64,000 nucleotides of DNA from Brachypterus glaber (taxonomy: Eukaryota; Arthropoda; Insecta; Coleoptera; Kateretidae), in contig OY294044.1 in assembly GCA_958510825.1 (NCBI GenBank), positions 75,252,895-75,316,894 on the forward strand, in the 5' to 3' direction. The position numbers and the translations under genes are program-made. The notes beneath the pieces were generated by a model that saw only the letters and a program-made list of their open reading frames with translations, was not told the DNA's origin and searched no databases. Of this stretch, positions 59,674-64,000 are shown piece by piece (position 1 is the first letter of the stretch; each line of letters begins with the position of its first letter).

Positions 59674-61506
59674 CTGGTAATAAATCAAAAATAGTTTTAC
59701 TTTACCTTGATTTAGTGTAAAATTACATAAGTAATTTTAAAAATATTAAAAATTAAAATTATTGCATAAGTTAATAAATAATTAGGTAAATAAGAAGTAA
59801 TTGCAGTGTAATCATGAAGTAATTCAGCCCAACAATGAAAAAAAAATCGAGAAGTTTCGTCTAATTTTAAATTGATTAACTTGTAATAACAAAACAAATT
59901 TAATTTAAAAGGAATTTTTACTGGGCGACATAGGGGGCAATTTTACGTTCCCCGGGGATCATTTTTGCCTTTACTGGACGATATTTTCTCTTTACTGGGT
60001 AATATTTATATCGCCTGCTTTAGATTTTTAAAATATAACATATTATATGACATTTGTGTAGTATTACAAAATACATAAATATTATTTTTATACAAAAAAT
60101 ATAAAACATCTGCATTCACGTAAAGAAGTCTTATATTCTAAGTTAGAATCCAACTCTAACTTGGACTTTCATATCCTTTATGCGAATTCGTATGCTTTAT
60201 ATAGTTTATGCGTAAAATACATACGCAGGAGGTAATTTCTAAAAAAAGTGTACAATCATGGACAATCTTGAGCATGACTATCGAGCAAGATTGTCCCAAA
60301 TATTAACCTTATGATAATAGAATGTATTAATACAAGTTATTAAATTTTAAATTACATAAAATATCAGTGAAATCACATGACTTTTTTCAGTTTACTTATA
60401 TCTAGGTTAATACACAAGCGTGCCTTATTCACGGAAGAGTTTTAATAATTTTCACTGATTTGATAATGTTTTGCCACCAAAAGTGTCAGCCATTTTTAGG
60501 TGCCAAAACCTGTAGATTAATGTATAAAAAATCGTAAAAAATAAATTATATAAGTACTTAATATATAATTATTTTAGCTATCTACTCAAAATATTACTCA
60601 TTTCTTTTAGTTTATAAAATTTTCTTTTACAGGGTGATTACCTATAATAGTTTTTTGAAAAACTTTGTCTTAAATTTTAAGACAAAGTTAAGTTAAAAAA
60701 ACTACTAAAAAAGGTGTCATTCTGGAAAAAATATATGTTAGCACTGCCCCTTCCTCGTAAATAAGATGTTGCAAATTATTATCATACTATTTCTATAGCA
60801 AACCAGGAGTAAAAAAAATGCTTCAACTATTGCTGAGGTATTGTCTTGATCGATCAAATTTAAAAATTAATCTTTTTTTTTTTTCTTGAAAAATGCTCAT
60901 TTTTTGTTAACTATACAAACTGAAAGGTTATGAGCAATTTTTGAATACGTAGTTGTAGTCTATAGTAAAAATATAATTGTAAAAATAATAAATAAGGAAT
61001 ATAAATTTTACTATAAAATTATACTTATTTTTTGTGTATTTAAGTTGTTTAGCCATCAGAGAGGAAGACTAAATATTTATTTATTAAGAAATTTGTTTCT
61101 TGGATTTGTGTTCCAATTGTGTTATGTAAATTTAGTATTTGTGCCTAAAATGCTTATTTAAAAGTTTTAATCTGTATATGTGTCGAATTAGCTAAATGAT
61201 TGATTTTAAAGTATTTTGAGTACTATCGATATCAATATCGATAATTATAATATTAATAAAAGTCGATAATATTATAATATTAATAAAAGTCGGTTATACG
61301 GGTGTATTACGGTATAAAACACCTATAAAGTACCAGAAAAATTAAAATGTAACTTTGTCAGCGTCTGGCTATGTTTAAACAATAGGGACTAAATATGTTT
61401 AAACCATAGAGACTAAATATTTAGTTAGCGTACTAATTTTATAAGTAATGCTGAACTAAATTAAGTGAAGCTAAATAACATTTCTATATCGTCAAGTTAA
61501 TAATAT
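59674..61506. other. AT-rich spacer with small repeats
   Basis: A palindrome at about 60655-60710 (AACTTTGTCTTAAA and complement), a duplicated ATAATATTAATAAAAGTCG box (61245-61293) and a duplicated GACTAAATAT box (61387-61420). No gene. Confidence 0.5.
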
Positions 61507-61752
61507 TAAATATGTTTTTATTCGATTGATTCTAAAAGAGACACTTTTTGTTCATGTTTTACGGGCGAAAAGTTGAACTTTGTGGCCAAAAAGTTTTTTT
61601 CGCCCGCTAACTAAAACTTGCTATTTTTAAGCTTTTTAAAAAAATATGCTTTACCTTTACTGTAATATTTACAAAGAAATATGACCTTTAGGTCACTTTT
61701 GGTCTTGAACTAACTGTTCTTTTGACCAGATACAGTTATAATCATTTCATAT

Positions 61753-62019
61753 GGGAGATTTAGCTCAGCGGTCAATGGCATCGATATAGTCTGACACTGA
61801 TCTAATGATCGTGAGTTCAAACCTCATTGGCGCCGATTGCCTTTTTCAGTTAATTAATAATTGAAATTTGGCGAAGGCGTACTCCCTAGATATATTGGTT
61901 CGAAAGTCAATTAAAGCCGGTGGTTCCCTCTACTACTAGCCCACACAAGTCCTGGACTTAGGGGATGCTTAATTAAGTAGAATAGTACGAGGTTAAAAAC
62001 AAACATAAACATAAACATA
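61753..62019 (+). mobile_element. tRNA-derived SINE, about 267 bp
   Basis: It starts GGGAGATTTAGCTCAGCGGT, containing a good A box (TAGCTCAGCGG), and has a B box-like GTGAGTTCAAACC about 45 bp later, as in RNA polymerase III SINE heads. A non-tRNA body follows, ending in AAACATAAACATAAACATAC. The 23.7-kb copy gives the empty site. Flanking CATAT and CATAC may be a short, imperfect duplication. Confidence 0.85.
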
Positions 62020-62063
62020 CAAAATAAAAATTTCTTCTATAACCTCAAAATATATGTTAACTG

Positions 62064-62288
62064 ATTTCTATCTCTCTAAATATTAAATTAACAACATAGA
62101 TATATATTTTTGAACTAATTACTTAATGAAAACTTGTTAAATTTTATTACTTAATTTAAATATTATATTATAATATTCCTGGGTGTATTTCACACACAAG
62201 CTTGCTTAGGTGAGTCACCCAGGAACCAGACATTTGTAATGTTATCTGTATCGTAGTAGTAAATAAACTTATTATTATTATTATTATT
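62064..62288 (+). mobile_element. Second insertion with (TTA)n tail
   Basis: Absent from the 23.7-kb copy. It contains CCTGGGTG..CACCCAGG as a hairpin (about 62180-62225) and ends AATAAACTTATTATTATTAT. The tail suggests the 3' end of a LINE or a SINE that borrows its machinery. Confidence 0.7.
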
Positions 62289-62635
62289 AATATGTATTCA
62301 TCCACTAAAATAAATTAAAAACACAAAATTTCAATTGTAAAATCAATTTCAATATTTATAATATTCATACAACAGTTCAGAAGTATTACTATTTCCATAA
62401 CACACATTTTAACAGAAATTAATTACCAAGCTACAGCTTTTTTAATTTGAAAATGAAACCGCACGCAAAAGAAACGATTTAATTGTTTTTTTAGCGATTT
62501 GATTGGATAGCAATTTGTCATGGGTCACTAGATAAGTAATAAGACATTAAAAAGAAATACTTTTTGCAATTTAAAATTAAGTATATTTTAATAATTTATT
62601 ATAATTAGTAACAATCGAATAAAAAATATTGTATA

Positions 62636-62770
62636 ATACACGAGCAAAAAGTTAAATTTCGATTTCGTAGGTTTATTACCCTCAGGCCGGACCGATCGGC
62701 CGGCCCTCGGCTTTTAAAAACCTACTCAATCGAAAAACTTAACTTTTTGCCCTTGTATTGTAAATAACGT
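62636..62770. repeat. GC-cored palindrome of family B, copy 2
   Basis: Inverse of 23600-23750, with AAAAAGTTAAATTTCGATTT, GTAGGTTT, a GGCCGG-rich core and the mirrored AACCTACTCAATCGAAAAAC. Core length differs a little from copy 1. Confidence 0.8.
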
Positions 62771-63756
62771 TAGACTTTTGATGTCAATTTGGTCCTGGGA
62801 CTAAAAATTTAGTTCACCAAATTATGCTTATAATCCGGATGATCCTGATAGGATCGCAAAAATGTCTTTATTGGCACAAGATTTCAAGGGGCGCCAAGAA
62901 AAATAGCTAACAAAGAATTTTTATTTTGCGATAAGTTGGGAATAAGACAACAGTCAAACTTAGACCAAATAACTCAACTATCCAAACCTCAAGTTTTATC
63001 AGTAGCGTTCCAAAAAAGAGGATCAGATTGTTTTAATTTCCCCTAATTATATTTCGGATTTTTTTAGTTACCATATAAAATTTTAAATACTTTTACTCGA
63101 TCTGACCTTTTTAGGAAGCTACTAGCTTCGAAAGTTCGCGATGCACTGACTTGTCTGTTTTAAGTTTGGTTGCGTACATGAGTTGTAGTAAAATAAAGAT
63201 GCAGTCCATTATTGGCTCGGCAAGCACCCTTATGTCCTATTATGATTGGCTCCACTCGAGTGCACTTGAAACCTATTTAACATACTAGCTAACAATTTGA
63301 GGGTGTACTTAGATAAATCTGACAAATATACCCCGTAAAACCGATCCCTAATATTAATTAGAATATCGATATCTCCGGATAATCCGGCTCGATGGACCAA
63401 ATGTTCTTTCAAGCCGAGATACTGAGGTCATTTTTTAAAATATTTATATAAATAGTAAAATTATTTATAAGATCTCAAATTAGGATATTAGTTTTTGTAT
63501 TTTATGTTTTTAACGCAAATTTTCAACATATATATTATACATATTATTTTATTATCTCTTTTGACTGTGCAATCTATTCTTACATTCCTTTTTTTATACC
63601 TACTTTTTGTACTCAACATTGTGATTTTTTTATATTTTAATTTTAAATATATACTTTATTTGGTATTTGTGCATTTTTTATTTTTGAATTGCTATTTGTT
63701 TCTAATAAGTACGTTACACAGGTCCACAAAAAATAAAAAACGTCTATTACTCTTAA
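62771..63756. other. AT-rich spacer
   Basis: No gene called. The plus-strand ORF at 63495-63770 is a leucine/phenylalanine/isoleucine run from T-rich sequence, without a recognised domain. Confidence 0.5.
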
Positions 63757-64000
63757 GGGGTCGTCCATAAAATACGTCAGGAATTTGTGACGAAGTGTGA
63801 CATGAGGGGAGGGGAGCTTGGTCAAGTGTGACGTCACACCAAAAACTGTACTGACCTACTCAAAATGACTTTTTTACAAATACAGATAAGCAAAAATTTT
63901 TTAGAATAATTCAATACTCATATTTTGGCGGTCGGAATTACTTCATGGTTTTACCATAAGAAACTGCTTCCCCTGATAACACACTTCATCCTAAGAAGGT
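63757..64000 (+). mobile_element. Start of a Harbinger-like MITE, cut by the window edge
   Basis: GGGGTCGTCCATAAAATACG after TTAA matches the end type of the element at 22674. GACGTCAC and G-rich runs follow. The far end is not in the window. Confidence 0.6.

Larger units (their letters stand above)
61507..62635 (+). mobile_element. Family B MITE, copy 2, with two insertions
   Basis: Inverse of 23747-24310: starts TTTTATTCGATTGATTCTAA, ends ACAATCGAATAAAAAATATT. Pairwise reading shows two extra blocks, 61753-62019 and 62064-62288, which the other copy lacks. Confidence 0.8.

Noticed and set aside
61753..61842. Possible functional tRNA gene
   Set aside because: A and B boxes are present but the acceptor stem does not close and the sequence runs into a body and tail; the empty site shows it is an inserted SINE.

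Overview
The window is AT-rich animal nuclear DNA, almost certainly from an insect. The one host gene is split by introns with GT..AG ends and encodes the insect form of a Flamingo/CELSR adhesion GPCR. The rest is a dense bed of retrotransposon remnants, MITEs and long inverted repeats. A TE-rich insect genome such as a beetle fits, but order and species cannot be fixed from sequence alone.

Layout. 1-4061: a Ty3/gypsy-type LTR retrotransposon whose interior has collapsed to a gag start joined to the C-terminal integrase; the window opens inside its 5' LTR. 4.5-6.3 kb: a frameshifted non-LTR retrotransposon on the minus strand with an (ATT)n tail. 6.5-36 kb: no host gene recognised; instead about twenty palindromic or TIR-bearing elements, several nested, with tandem duplications and microsatellites. 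The largest are near-perfect inverted repeats of about 1.4 kb (8.6-10.0 kb) and 1.1 kb (25.7-26.8 kb). 37.9-57.7 kb (+): the full coding region of starry night/flamingo (stan), 13 coding exons summing to 9,891 nt (3,296 codons plus stop) in unbroken phase. 57.7-64 kb: 3' flank with more inverted repeats, a tRNA-derived SINE, and the cut-off start of another MITE.

The stan protein reads, in order: signal peptide, N-terminal region with furin-like sites, eight clear cadherin repeats plus a ninth degenerate one, EGF and laminin-G modules, laminin-EGF modules, hormone-receptor motif, GAIN/GPS, seven transmembrane helices and a long cytoplasmic tail ending in the class I PDZ ligand ETSV. In known biology it is the homophilic core component of planar cell polarity, working with Frizzled and Van Gogh. 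Three points bear on its regulation: a 34-nt last coding segment carries the PDZ ligand and can be bypassed by intron retention, because the donor itself overlaps an in-frame stop; a TAGTAG tandem acceptor begins exon 11; two short upstream ORFs precede the start codon. Intron 12 is filled with nested palindromic elements, one ending about 60 bp before the exon 13 acceptor.

No tRNA, rRNA, CRISPR or second host gene was found. All boundaries were read by eye; outer limits of repeats are approximate.
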